This document shows, one piece after another, positions 9,381-16,952 of a stretch of DNA of 64,000 nucleotides. The DNA lies in NCBI RefSeq assembly GCF_040939785.1, contig NZ_CP162553.1, positions 5,909,001-5,973,000 of the forward strand, read 5' to 3'. A program made the translations under genes and the position numbers. Every line of letters begins with the position of its first letter. Position 1 is the stretch's first letter. The notes under the pieces were generated by a model that saw only the letters and a program-made list of their open reading frames with translations, ran no database searches and was not told the DNA's origin. The DNA comes from Bradyrhizobium lupini (lineage in GTDB: Bacteria; Pseudomonadota; Alphaproteobacteria; Rhizobiales; Xanthobacteraceae).

Positions 9381-9725
9381 CCGTCCCTCCCAATATGCGC
9401 GCCTATTGACGCTGCGACAGCAACACTCCGCCCGAATGCAAAACGCGTCAATACGAAAGTCGTAATTGCGATGCCGATATGGTAGGCGGCGCGGGATGCC
9501 GTCACCTGATGGAGGCCTGACAAAGCAACTCTCACTTGTGCGCAGGCGCTGAAGAAATTCCGCGGCATGGAGCAGAGCGCGTGCGCCACGGCAGCGGTCG
9601 CGCCGACGGGTTCTGCAAGTTGTGCGGTGCGCAGGCTGCAATTCGGGACTTGAACCGAGGCTCGCTTGTGGACTTATGTCGTTTCGATCCGGTTCGAATC
9701 GGAGCTCTTGGTGAGGGAGGTTTTC
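9381..9725. promoter_or_regulatory. divergent promoter region between the quinoprotein operon and lanM
   Basis: About 345 bp without a credible gene. It holds a perfect inverted repeat TACGA-AAG-TCGTA at 9452-9464, 72 bp upstream of the quinoprotein start. A 7-bp-type dyad with this look suits a NarL/LuxR-class response regulator such as the one encoded at 24953-25573. That pairing is inference. Confidence 0.45.
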
Positions 9726-10118
9726 ATGATATCGCGTCGCTCTGTTGCACTTGCGCTCACGATTGCACTGCTGTCCGGTCCGGCATGGTCGGCCTCCGGC
9801 AACGCGGTCAAGACGTTCGATACCGACAATGACGGCACCCTCGATCTTGCCGAGGTGAAGAAGGCGGCGGCGGCGTTGTTCGCCAAGCTCGATCCCGATC
9901 ACGACGGCACGCTCGACGCCCGCGAATTGCGCGGACGGTTAACAGCGAAAGAACTCGCCGCCGCCGATCCCGATCGCGACGGGACTCTCACGCTCGACGA
10001 ATATCTCTCGGTGGTGGAGCAGCGCTTCAACGCGGCGAATCCCGACAAGGATGGAACGCTGGATGCGAAGGAGCTGAACTCGCGCGCCGGTCGCGCGCTG
10101 CTGCGCTTGTTGCGGTGA
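9726..10118 (+). CDS. lanM: lanmodulin, periplasmic lanthanide-binding EF-hand protein
   Basis: A 130-residue exported protein: a signal peptide (to about residue 23) and then four 12-residue EF-hand loops at 32-43, 56-67, 81-92 and 105-116. Loops 2-4 have proline at position 2 (DPDHDG, DPDRDG, NPDKDG), the hallmark of lanmodulin. Neighbouring loops are only 12-13 residues apart, not the ~25 of calmodulin. Asp at loop position 9, tied to rare-earth selectivity, is present in loops 1, 2 and 4. Loop 1 lacks the proline (DTDNDG) and loop 3 has Thr at position 9. The start has GGGAGG 5 nt upstream; the longer frame from 9666 has no support. It is divergent from the quinoprotein operon and followed by pqqA. 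Known role: picomolar binding of light lanthanides in the periplasm. Confidence 0.93.
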   Translation: MISRRSVALALTIALLSGPAWSASGNAVKTFDTDNDGTLDLAEVKKAAAALFAKLDPDHDGTLDARELRGRLTAKELAAADPDRDGTLTLDEYLSVVEQRFNAANPDKDGTLDAKELNSRAGRALLRLLR

Positions 10119-10289
10119 GAACCGCGCCGCTTGACTGGGAGCGAAGGCGAGTTGCCCGAGAGAGAAATTTGCAAGCGCGATGCGACAGTTCGCTGTGTCA
10201 ACGGTGCGATTCCAGACTTGCGCTGTGGCTGACGCAGCCCTAGGTTTTCGCCGGCGCGATGTCGCGCTCAATCCCTTGGGAGTCCCCGA

Positions 10290-10370
10290 ATGGCCTGGAA
10301 AGCTCCGAAGATCGTGGAAGTGCCGGTCGGCATGGAAATCAACATGTACGCCTGCGCTTTGCGCAAGTAA
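10290..10370 (+). CDS. pqqA: PqqA, 26-residue precursor peptide of PQQ
   Basis: A 27-codon gene, below most gene-calling cutoffs. It begins MAWKAPKIVEVPVG, followed by MEINMY and a Cys- and Arg/Lys-containing tail. It holds the diagnostic Glu16-x3-Tyr20 pair that PqqE crosslinks with a carbon-carbon bond to start PQQ formation, and MAW and PVGMEI match the family. GGGAG lies about 9 nt upstream. No pqqB, C, D or E is present in the window, so this copy stands alone, 170 bp after lanM and just before a putative outer-membrane protein. Placement beside two PQQ dehydrogenases suggests it is co-induced to raise cofactor supply. Identification is firm despite the size. Confidence 0.93.
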   Translation: MAWKAPKIVEVPVGMEINMYACALRK

Positions 10371-10442
10371 GACCACAAGTAAGACTGACGACCTGCCGCG
10401 GCTTCGATGGCAACCACCGTCGAAGCCGTGGTAGTGTCGGGG

Positions 10443-11312
10443 ATGCGCGCGAGAGCCCTTACATTCTGGACCATAGCCGCCTGCACCGTCGCGCTCGCGC
10501 CGGCATGCGTCCGCGCCGAAGAGGGCTTCGATACCGAACACATCTTCGGCTTCATGATCGGTACCGATGTCGGCAATCCCGGCGAGCGCGAATTCCAGAC
10601 TCAGACGACAGGCCGATTCGGCAAAGGAGGCGGGACCTATCGCGCCCTCTCGCAGGAGGTCGAGATCGAGATCGTGCCGCTGCCGAACTTTCGCATCGAG
10701 GTCGGCGGCACTGCCACGCTGCACGACATCACCGGCGTTCCCGATCTCGGCGACCGCCGCCAGTTCAATTTCCAGCGCGCCTCGCTCGACCTGCGCTATC
10801 GCCTGCTCGATCGCGAGCGCGCGCCATTCGGGTTGACCGTCGCCGCCGAACTCCATGGCGACCGCATCGACGAGACTTCTGGAGCAAAAGGGCGGATGTA
10901 CGGTACCGATTTCACGCTCGCCTTCGATCGCGAGCTGATCCCGAACTTCGCCATCGGGGCGCTCAACCTGATCTATCAACCCGAATGGGCGCGTTTCGAG
11001 ATGGCGGGACTCTCCGAAAAGAGTTCGACCATCGGCGCGGCCTTCGCCGGCCTGGTGCGCGTGCGGCCCGATGTGCTGCTCGGCGGCGAGGTGCGCTACT
11101 TCCGGCAGTACGAAGGCATCGGCCTCGGCGAGTTCGCAGGACAGGCGCTTTTCGTCGGTCCGACCGCTTATTTCCAGCTTTCCGAGCGCTCGCGCCTGAC
11201 CATGAGCTGGAGCATGCAGGCATGGGGCCGGCCGGCCGGATCGGGCGGCAATCTCGACCTCGTCAATTTCGAGCGCCACCAGGCAAGGCTGGTCTTTGGA
11301 GTTAATTTCTAG
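10443..11312 (+). CDS. putative outer-membrane beta-barrel protein downstream of pqqA
   Basis: A 289-residue protein with a signal peptide (cleavage near VRAEEG). Its body alternates short polar and hydrophobic stretches (FRIEVGGTATLHDI, LDLRYRLLD, GLTVAAELHGD) and ends HQARLVFGVNF, a C-terminal Phe as in outer-membrane barrels. I recognise no named family. It lies 72 bp after pqqA on the same strand, so it is plausibly co-transcribed with lanM and pqqA. The start at 10443 is preferred because it places the signal peptide at the N-terminus; an ATG at 10407 is in frame. Confidence 0.72.
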   Translation: MRARALTFWTIAACTVALAPACVRAEEGFDTEHIFGFMIGTDVGNPGEREFQTQTTGRFGKGGGTYRALSQEVEIEIVPLPNFRIEVGGTATLHDITGVPDLGDRRQFNFQRASLDLRYRLLDRERAPFGLTVAAELHGDRIDETSGAKGRMYGTDFTLAFDRELIPNFAIGALNLIYQPEWARFEMAGLSEKSSTIGAAFAGLVRVRPDVLLGGEVRYFRQYEGIGLGEFAGQALFVGPTAYFQLSERSRLTMSWSMQAWGRPAGSGGNLDLVNFERHQARLVFGVNF

Positions 11313-11430
11313 CGCTCGGGGAGAGTTGACAGGCAATTCCCGCTTTATTTCGGGCGGCCGGATTGAAACTTCCCGCTCATCGGAACGTAATCTTTTGTGC
11401 TAACTTCATCGCCTCTGCGAGGATCCCGGC

Positions 11431-11640
11431 ATGAACCCGGTCGACCTGGTGGTGACTGTGTGTGCGTTGCTCTCGCCTGCGACCTGCGAGGAGCAGCATC
11501 TGGTGTTCAACTATGCGGGGTCGCCGACGCAATGCGCGATGGCTGCCCCGCCCTATATCGCGCAATGGGTTGGCGACCATCCGAAGTGGCAGGCAGTGCG
11601 GTGGCGCTGCGAATATCCTCACCCGAACGACAAAGCGTGA
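11431..11640 (+). CDS. small Cys-containing protein, unknown function
   Basis: A 69-residue protein starting MNPVDLVVTVCALLSPATCE. It has four cysteines (C11, C19, C35, C60) and a Trp-rich C-terminal half (IAQWVGDHPKWQAVRWRCEY). Short proteins of this pattern recur in Bradyrhizobium and relatives, but I know no function. It stands alone, convergent with the small secreted protein at 11651. Confidence 0.62.
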   Translation: MNPVDLVVTVCALLSPATCEEQHLVFNYAGSPTQCAMAAPPYIAQWVGDHPKWQAVRWRCEYPHPNDKA

Positions 11641-11650
11641 GTCGCCGGCG

Positions 11651-12004
11651 TTATTTCGTGCAGTCCTTCAGATCCTTGTCGGCGATCGAGAACACCGCAT
11701 CCGCCTTGATCTCGATGTCGCGCACGATGCATTGCCGCGCATTGGGATAGCTGACCCTGGCGTCGTAGCGGCCGGGCTCGACGCCGGTGATGCGCAGCCG
11801 CTCGTCGTGGTCGACCTCCTTGTCTTTGTCGTTCAGGCACTGGTTCGGCCCCCACTCGGTCTTCCCGGCCGGGGAGAGCTGGAAGCCGGAGATCGTCTCC
11901 GTCGTCAGATTCCAGAGCCGGATACCCTTGCCCTTGGCCTGGGCGAGCGCCGCGCCCGGCATCGCAACCAACAGGATGCCGATCGCAATCAGCGTACGCC
12001 GCAT
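11651..12004 (-). CDS. small periplasmic protein at the end of the ABC transporter operon
   Basis: A 117-residue exported protein with a signal peptide cleaved near ALAQ. The mature part is rich in acidic residues (NDKDKEVDHDERL) and has three cysteines (in NQCLND, RQCIVR and KDCTK). GGGAGGG lies 5 nt upstream of the ATG at 12004. It follows the ABC ATPase gene by 47 bp on the same strand and probably shares its transcript. No family is recognised. The acidic cluster could bind a metal, but nothing in the sequence proves it. Confidence 0.68.
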   Translation of the reverse strand: MRRTLIAIGILLVAMPGAALAQAKGKGIRLWNLTTETISGFQLSPAGKTEWGPNQCLNDKDKEVDHDERLRITGVEPGRYDARVSYPNARQCIVRDIEIKADAVFSIADKDLKDCTK

Positions 12005-12051
12005 GATGACCCTCCCGCGAAGATGTCGTTGGTCCAATTGACCATGAGTTC

Positions 12052-12762
12052 TCATTGCGATTCAAGCTGCAACGCCGCGAGCTCGGCCCTGATCTTGCCG
12101 AGTTCGGCCTCGCTGCGCTCCGCGCGCGGGACGGCAATCGGCACCTCGCGCACGATGCGCGCCGGTCGCGGCGACAGCAAGAACAGGCGGTCGCCGAGCC
12201 GGATCGCGTCATCCAGGCTGTGGGTGACGAGCAACGTCATCACCGGACGGCGCGCCACCAGCGTCGCGATCTCGTCGCGCAAACGGCCGGCGAGTGCGTC
12301 GTCGAGCGAGGCGAGGGGCTCGTCGAGCACGAGCAGGTCAGGCTCGACGGCAAAGGCGCGAGCGAGCGCGACGCGCCGGGCGAGGCCAAGCGACAGCTCG
12401 CCTGGAAAATGACTGCGATGCGCGTCCAGCTCCAGGATCCTGAACAGCTCGGCGAGCTTGGCGTCGGTGACATCGGGTGCCGCAAGCCGCACATTCTGCT
12501 CGACCGAGCGCCATGGCAGCAGCCGCGGCTCCTGGAAAACCATGCCGATCCGCGCTTCCGGCGGGCGCGAGACGCGTCCCTCGAAATCGCGGTCGAGGCC
12601 GAGGATAATGCGCAGCATCGTGCTCTTGCCGCAGCCGGACGGTCCGATCAGCACGCCGACCTCGCCGAATTGAAGCGCGAAGCTGACCGGCGCGAGCACC
12701 TCCTGCGTCCCGCCCGCGGCACTCTTGAACCTCTTGCCTGTGATATCGACCTCAAGCCGCAC
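12052..12762 (-). CDS. ABC transporter ATP-binding protein (nitrate/sulfonate/taurine type)
   Basis: A 236-residue ATPase with Walker A GPSGCGKST, Q-loop MVFQEPRLLPWRSVEQNV, a variant signature LSLGLARRVALARAF (normally LSGGQ), Walker B LLVLDEPLASLDD and the H-loop THSLDDA. The MVFQEPRLLPW pattern is typical of SsuB/TauB/NrtD. It overlaps the permease gene by 11 bp. With the permease and binding protein it makes a complete importer inside the PQQ/lanthanide island. Its substrate is not known. Confidence 0.88.
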   Translation of the reverse strand: MRLEVDITGKRFKSAAGGTQEVLAPVSFALQFGEVGVLIGPSGCGKSTMLRIILGLDRDFEGRVSRPPEARIGMVFQEPRLLPWRSVEQNVRLAAPDVTDAKLAELFRILELDAHRSHFPGELSLGLARRVALARAFAVEPDLLVLDEPLASLDDALAGRLRDEIATLVARRPVMTLLVTHSLDDAIRLGDRLFLLSPRPARIVREVPIAVPRAERSEAELGKIRAELAALQLESQ

Positions 12763-13489
12763 GGGGTCGCCATCGTGTTGCGCGGGCTTCGAACGGTTGC
12801 ACCAGCGCGGTCTCGATCACGAGCACGACGGCGGCGAAGGTTAGCGAATAGGCCAGCAGCCGCGGCGTGTCGAACAGCTGGAAGGCGACGCCGATCTCGA
12901 AGCCGACGCCGTTGGGTCGCCCCAGGAGTTCGGCGACCAGCACGATCTTCCACACCAGCGACAATCCGGAGCGGGCTGAGGCTGCGATATAGGGCGCCAG
13001 TTGCGGCAGCACGACGTGGCGGAAAGCGCGCCAGCGCGGCATCGCGAACACGCTCGCCATCTCGTCGAGCGAGCGGTCGAGCGTGCGCGCGCCCTCGCGC
13101 AGGGTGACGATGGCGGTCGGCAACTTGTTGATGGCGATCGCCGCGATCGCTGCGGCTTCGGTGAGCCCGGCCCAAATATAGGCCAGCACGATCACGACCA
13201 GCGCGGGCAGGTTCAGGAGCAGGATTAGCCAGGGATCGCCGAGCCGGTCGGCGAGCTTCACCCGTCCCATCAGATAGCCGATGGCGCTGCCGAGCGACAT
13301 CGCCAGCACGAAGGCGAAGCTTACGCGGGCAAGCGTTGCGCCGAGATGCAGGAACAGCGCGCCGCTCGATGCTTCCGCGACGACGACGTCGAGCACGGCG
13401 GGCGGGGAGGGCAGCTTCGCGGCCCCGACGAAGAGGGCGGCGATCCACCAGATCGCGAGCAACAGGGCAAACGACAGAAGACGCAGCAC
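12752..13489 (-). CDS. ABC transporter permease (nitrate/sulfonate/taurine type)
   Basis: About 245 residues with six membrane segments and the permease coupling region (EMASVFAMPRWRAFRHVVLPQL, an EAA-loop variant). A GTG start at 13489 is chosen: it comes directly after the stop of the binding-protein gene with GGAG 6 nt upstream, and begins at the first hydrophobic segment. The longer frame to 13720 overlaps the binding protein and is unlikely. It is translationally coupled to the genes on both sides. Confidence 0.85.
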   Translation of the reverse strand: MLRLLSFALLLAIWWIAALFVGAAKLPSPPAVLDVVVAEASSGALFLHLGATLARVSFAFVLAMSLGSAIGYLMGRVKLADRLGDPWLILLLNLPALVVIVLAYIWAGLTEAAAIAAIAINKLPTAIVTLREGARTLDRSLDEMASVFAMPRWRAFRHVVLPQLAPYIAASARSGLSLVWKIVLVAELLGRPNGVGFEIGVAFQLFDTPRLLAYSLTFAAVVLVIETALVQPFEARATRWRPRAA

Positions 13490-13490
13490 C

Positions 13491-14465
13491 TCAGTCTCCG
13501 GCAACTGCGTGATAGAACGTGCCGGGATCGAGCTCGGCAGCCGGGCCGACGAGGTCGCGGCCGCCGGTCTCGGCCAGCACGCGGTAGAGCACGCGCGCGT
13601 CCCTTTCTTCGTCATCGATGCTCCGGCGCGGAATGCCGTCGCGATAGCGCTCGCGATAAGTCTTGAGCAGGGTGGCATCGCTCGTGCCGGTGAGCGGTGC
13701 GATCTTGTCCCAGGCGGCATCGGAGGTCACCAGCAGCTGCTTGGCCTTGCGGGTCATCGCGATGAAGCGCGCCACCGCATCGCGATGACTTGCCGCCCAG
13801 GTTTCGTCGAAGACATAGCCGACTGCGGAGACCGCGCCCTTGGCGCCGAGTTTCGGCAATATGTCCTCGATACCGGCAAGGCGTCTAAAACCCTTGGCCT
13901 CCAGCTGTGCGCAGAAATTCCAGAAATTGAGGCTCGCATCCATCTCGCCGTCGAGCGCCTTGGCGGCGAGCAGAGGCGGAGCACCATAGACGATGGTCAC
14001 CTCCGATTTCAGGTCGATGCCGTCCTGCTTCATGCGCGCCTGGAGCAGCAGCCAGCTCTTGTCGATGGGACCGCCGCCGACGGCGAGCTTGCGGCCCTTC
14101 AAGTCGGCGAGCGACTTGATCGGCGAGGAGGCCGGCACCATCACCGCGCCGAGCGCGCTGGAATAGGGATAGAAGGTGAGCTTGGCGCCAAGCGTGCGCT
14201 CGCGAGACACCCACAGCCAGTCGGACAGGATGATGTCGGCATTGCCGGCGCGCAGCGCGATCTTGCCGGCCTCGGGGCTCGCAAGCTCGGCGACGTCGAG
14301 CGACAGGTCGGCCTCCTTGTCGAGGCCGTTGGCGCGGATCGCGGCCAGCTCCCAGGAGAATGTTCCGGTCTTCTGCACCGCAAGGCGAATCGTATCCGCG
14401 GCGCGGCCGGGCCCGGTTAGCGTCAGCGCCACCGCGAGCGCCAATGATCCACCAAATGTTCTCAT
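13491..14465 (-). CDS. ABC transporter periplasmic binding protein (NMT1/TauA-like)
   Basis: A 324-residue exported protein with a signal peptide cleaved near GRAAD. The fold is that of the SsuA/TauA/NMT1 group: DTIRLAVQKTGTFSWELAAI, then NADIILSDWLWVSRER, SSPIKSLADLKGRKLAVGGG and NFWNFCAQLEAKGF. It is first in a three- or four-gene leftward operon with permease, ATPase and a small periplasmic protein. The ligand is unknown. Its place between lanM/pqqA and the quinoprotein accessory genes makes a metal complex, an alcohol-derived compound or a cofactor possible. The GTG just before the ATG (14468) is an alternative start. Confidence 0.85.
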   Translation of the reverse strand: MRTFGGSLALAVALTLTGPGRAADTIRLAVQKTGTFSWELAAIRANGLDKEADLSLDVAELASPEAGKIALRAGNADIILSDWLWVSRERTLGAKLTFYPYSSALGAVMVPASSPIKSLADLKGRKLAVGGGPIDKSWLLLQARMKQDGIDLKSEVTIVYGAPPLLAAKALDGEMDASLNFWNFCAQLEAKGFRRLAGIEDILPKLGAKGAVSAVGYVFDETWAASHRDAVARFIAMTRKAKQLLVTSDAAWDKIAPLTGTSDATLLKTYRERYRDGIPRRSIDDEERDARVLYRVLAETGGRDLVGPAAELDPGTFYHAVAGD

Positions 14466-14553
14466 CACCTTGTGAGCCGTTTCCTCTGACAGAAGTGCTT
14501 TTCAGGACAATACGCATAGCATAGCTTCCGTCGCAACCAGCGGGAGGACGCTC

Positions 14554-14913
14554 ATGAATCTGGCCGGACAGCTACGACCGATTGTCGCCGCATTGGCGGT
14601 GTGGGCTGCGACCGCGCTCGCCGCGCAGGCTGAACAGGCCAATGATTATCCGACGTCGGCGCGTGCCGAGTATGTCTATGGCTGCATGAAGGCGAATGGC
14701 GAGACCCGGCAGGCGATCGAACAATGTTCCTGCTCGATCGACGTGGTGGCCTCGATCGTGTCCTATGAGCGCTACGTTACCGCAGAAACCGCGCTCAGCA
14801 TGTCCCAGGTCCGCGGCAATCTCGGCGTCCAGTTCCGCACCTCGGAGCAGGCGAACTCGGCCGTGAATGATTTGAGGCGTGCCCAGGCGGAAGCCGAGGT
14901 GAGGTGTTTCTGA
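14554..14913 (+). CDS. small exported protein with Cys cluster, quinoprotein island
   Basis: A 119-residue protein with a signal peptide (cleavage near AAQAEQ). The mature part has four cysteines (CMKANG, then CSCS, and a C-terminal CF) and a helical body (SYERYVTAETALSMSQVRGN). The cysteine spacing could form two disulfides. It is divergent from the ABC transporter operon, 88 bp away, and is followed 27 bp after its stop by a palindromic repeat. No family is recognised; the location suggests a periplasmic accessory role for PQQ enzymes. Confidence 0.68.
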   Translation: MNLAGQLRPIVAALAVWAATALAAQAEQANDYPTSARAEYVYGCMKANGETRQAIEQCSCSIDVVASIVSYERYVTAETALSMSQVRGNLGVQFRTSEQANSAVNDLRRAQAEAEVRCF

Positions 14914-14939
14914 CCGCTTGGTTGTACGACCACCGTATT

Positions 14940-15023
14940 CGTCATGCCCGGGCTTGTCCCTGGGCATCCACGTCTTGGCGGCACCTAAGATCGTGGATGG
15001 CCGGGACAAGCCCGGCCATGACG
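14940..15023. repeat. 84-bp palindromic dispersed repeat, copy 1
   Basis: Ends are CGTCATG and CATGACG. Inner arms contain GGGCTTGTCCC/GGGACAAGCCC and CATCCACG/CGTGGATG, so the unit folds into a long hairpin. A second copy is at 18412-18497. Both begin just after a rightward stop codon. Copy 1 also covers the 3' end of the leftward SoxYZ-like gene. Such REP-like units are common between genes in Bradyrhizobium. Confidence 0.85.
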
Positions 15024-15857
15024 ACCGGGAGCCCACGTCCCCGGCTTCTCCACGTCCCACTCGTTCCGGAACACGTGTCCGTCCGTGTCCTTGGCTTCCG
15101 CGCGAAAACGCTTGGCGCCGTTGGATACATAGGTGAAGCGCAGATTTGGATCTTCCGAGATCGAGATGCCGCCTTCCATCGACAGCACGGGGCTGTCGTC
15201 CTGCGTCAGCTTGAGCTGGTTGATGAAGAAGGCGGGAATGTAGAGCTGTGTGACCTGGTCCATCTGCAGGCCGGAATTGTTGGGATGGCCGATCATGATC
15301 TGCGCTTCCCGCATGCGGCTCGCCGGGGCCTCCTCGCGCGCGAATTGGCGGTAGCGCATCTGGCCGAGCCGGTTCTGGGCCTCCTCGGCATTCTTCCCTG
15401 CTGGTGCCGAGCAGCCGCCGGAGGCCTTCACATAGACTTTCGAGACATAGAGCTGGCCATCGCTGAGCTCGGCCACCGCATGAACGTCGGTGTAATTGTT
15501 GACGCGCACGCGGGTCGAGATTTCAGTGACGTTGGCATCCGGTCCGAGCTCGAACTTCGCCGCCATCGGCGCGGGATTACGATCGATCACCAGCGTGATC
15601 GAACGGATGCGGCGGGCATCGCCGGGCGAGAGCTTGCTGCGCAGGGTCACCGGCACGATGGCCGCGTCTTCGGCACGATACGGCATCTCGATTCCAATGA
15701 CATTGCCGCCGTCATTCATCGGACGGTTGCTGAAGATGTCCTGCACCAGGCCCGGCCAGGGATCGTAAGCCTCTTCCGCCTGCGCCGGCACGGCGAATGC
15801 AATGCCGAGGAGCAGGGCGATCAGAGGCAGTCGGCGCGTGCATCCCGTCATGGTCAT
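14985..15857 (-). CDS. fused SoxYZ-like carrier protein, quinoprotein-associated
   Basis: A 290-residue periplasmic protein: signal peptide (cleaved near AQAEE), a SoxY-like domain (about 32-160) with the possible carrier cysteine C149 in SGGCSAP, and a SoxZ-like immunoglobulin-fold domain (about 180-275, MIGHPNNSGLQMDQ...FINQLKLTQDD). This matches the quinoprotein dehydrogenase-associated SoxYZ-like carrier family, whose role is unproven. In the Sox system the homologous Cys carries sulfur intermediates. It lies 44 bp after the metallohydrolase gene, an often-seen pair. Its last ~12 codons and its stop lie inside the palindromic repeat, so the natural C-terminus (after about EWDVEKPG) may have been altered by repeat insertion. 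Confidence 0.85.
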   Translation of the reverse strand: MTMTGCTRRLPLIALLLGIAFAVPAQAEEAYDPWPGLVQDIFSNRPMNDGGNVIGIEMPYRAEDAAIVPVTLRSKLSPGDARRIRSITLVIDRNPAPMAAKFELGPDANVTEISTRVRVNNYTDVHAVAELSDGQLYVSKVYVKASGGCSAPAGKNAEEAQNRLGQMRYRQFAREEAPASRMREAQIMIGHPNNSGLQMDQVTQLYIPAFFINQLKLTQDDSPVLSMEGGISISEDPNLRFTYVSNGAKRFRAEAKDTDGHVFRNEWDVEKPGTWAPGRHGRACPGHPRS

Positions 15858-15901
15858 GGTCCCGCGGACGAAGCAACGTTTCACGCATCGTAGCGCGTCC
15901 G

Positions 15902-16825
15902 CTACTCCCATTCAATTTCCGAAAATGCTGCGGTTGCGTTGCGGGCGTTGTAGTCGTCGAACAGCTCCCAGTGCGGCCGTTCCGAGGCGGCGGCCTTGTC
16001 TGCAGCGGTTCGGATCGGTTCGCCCTTCTTGTTCGACGCCCGGATGTCCGCCAGCAGTGCCGTCAGATAGCGCCGTTCATCGGTCAGCGCGGCAGGCCAT
16101 TCACTCACAGGTCCGTGACCGGGAACGACGCGCTGCGCCGGAATGCTCTCGAGTTCCGCGAGGATGCGAAGCCAGCCGCGAATGCTGCCGTCCATCACCG
16201 GAATATGGCGGAGGAAGATGAGGTCGCCAGTGAACAGCGTCTTCGTCATCTCATCGAACACGGTCAGGTCATTGTCGCTGTGCCCGGCCGGCCAGGCCCG
16301 CAGGGTCAGGCGGCGCGCACCGAGATCGAGCATCAGGGTGTCCGTGACGAGCATTGTGGGCGGCACGATTTTCACGGGAGATATCAATTCGTCGCCCATG
16401 ATGCGCCTAAAATTGTCGAGATAGTACGGCCCGCGGGCAGCGAGCGCCCGCGGCAGTCGGCTGTGACCGACGAAAATGGTGTCCCCGGGGACGAAAGCCG
16501 CATTGCCGAAAACATGGTCGGGATGGCCGTGGGTATTGATGACGTAGCGGATCGGCTTGCTGGTGCGGGCCCGCACCGCCGCCAGCAGCGCCTCGCCCTC
16601 GCGAACGCTACCGCCGGTATCAATCACGGCCACCGCATCTTCGCCCACGATGAAGCCGACATTGGCGATGTCGCCCTCGTTCTCGCGGGTCATCAGGGCG
16701 ATGGTCCCGGAGTGTACGAAGATTCCCGGCGCGACTTCGCTCACAGGCAATTCGGCCGCTGCGGCGCATGCTAGCGTCGCTGTTACCAGGGACAAGGCTG
16801 CGATCACGAGAGCGATGCGAGACAC
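15902..16825 (-). CDS. quinoprotein relay system zinc metallohydrolase (metallo-beta-lactamase fold)
   Basis: A 307-residue exported MBL-fold protein. After the signal peptide come the metal-binding motif NTHGHPDH (H99, H101, D103, H104), AGHSDND with the third-site His, FTGDLIF with the bridging Asp, and PGHGPVSEW. It belongs to the SoxH-related hydrolases that occur with PQQ dehydrogenases and SoxYZ-like carriers. The substrate is unknown; release of a thiol-bound group from the carrier is a reasonable idea from the pairing. It is first of a two-gene leftward unit and divergent from the XoxJ-like gene across 127 bp. Confidence 0.88.
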   Translation of the reverse strand: MSRIALVIAALSLVTATLACAAAAELPVSEVAPGIFVHSGTIALMTRENEGDIANVGFIVGEDAVAVIDTGGSVREGEALLAAVRARTSKPIRYVINTHGHPDHVFGNAAFVPGDTIFVGHSRLPRALAARGPYYLDNFRRIMGDELISPVKIVPPTMLVTDTLMLDLGARRLTLRAWPAGHSDNDLTVFDEMTKTLFTGDLIFLRHIPVMDGSIRGWLRILAELESIPAQRVVPGHGPVSEWPAALTDERRYLTALLADIRASNKKGEPIRTAADKAAASERPHWELFDDYNARNATAAFSEIEWE

Positions 16826-16952
16826 TTTTCAGCCTCAGTTCAAAGGTTGCGCGCATTGCACTGCAACAAAGAAAGCCAGCACAAAGTCTGGCAAAACATG
16901 GCGCGTCATGCGTTGCATGGCTAGCATTCAAACAAGCCTAGGAGGAAGCGCG

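Noticed and set aside
9381..9902. N-terminal extension of the second quinoprotein up to 9902
   Set aside because: It would overlap lanM on the opposite strand and lacks a signal peptide; the ATG at 9380 has a strong ribosome site and a signal sequence.
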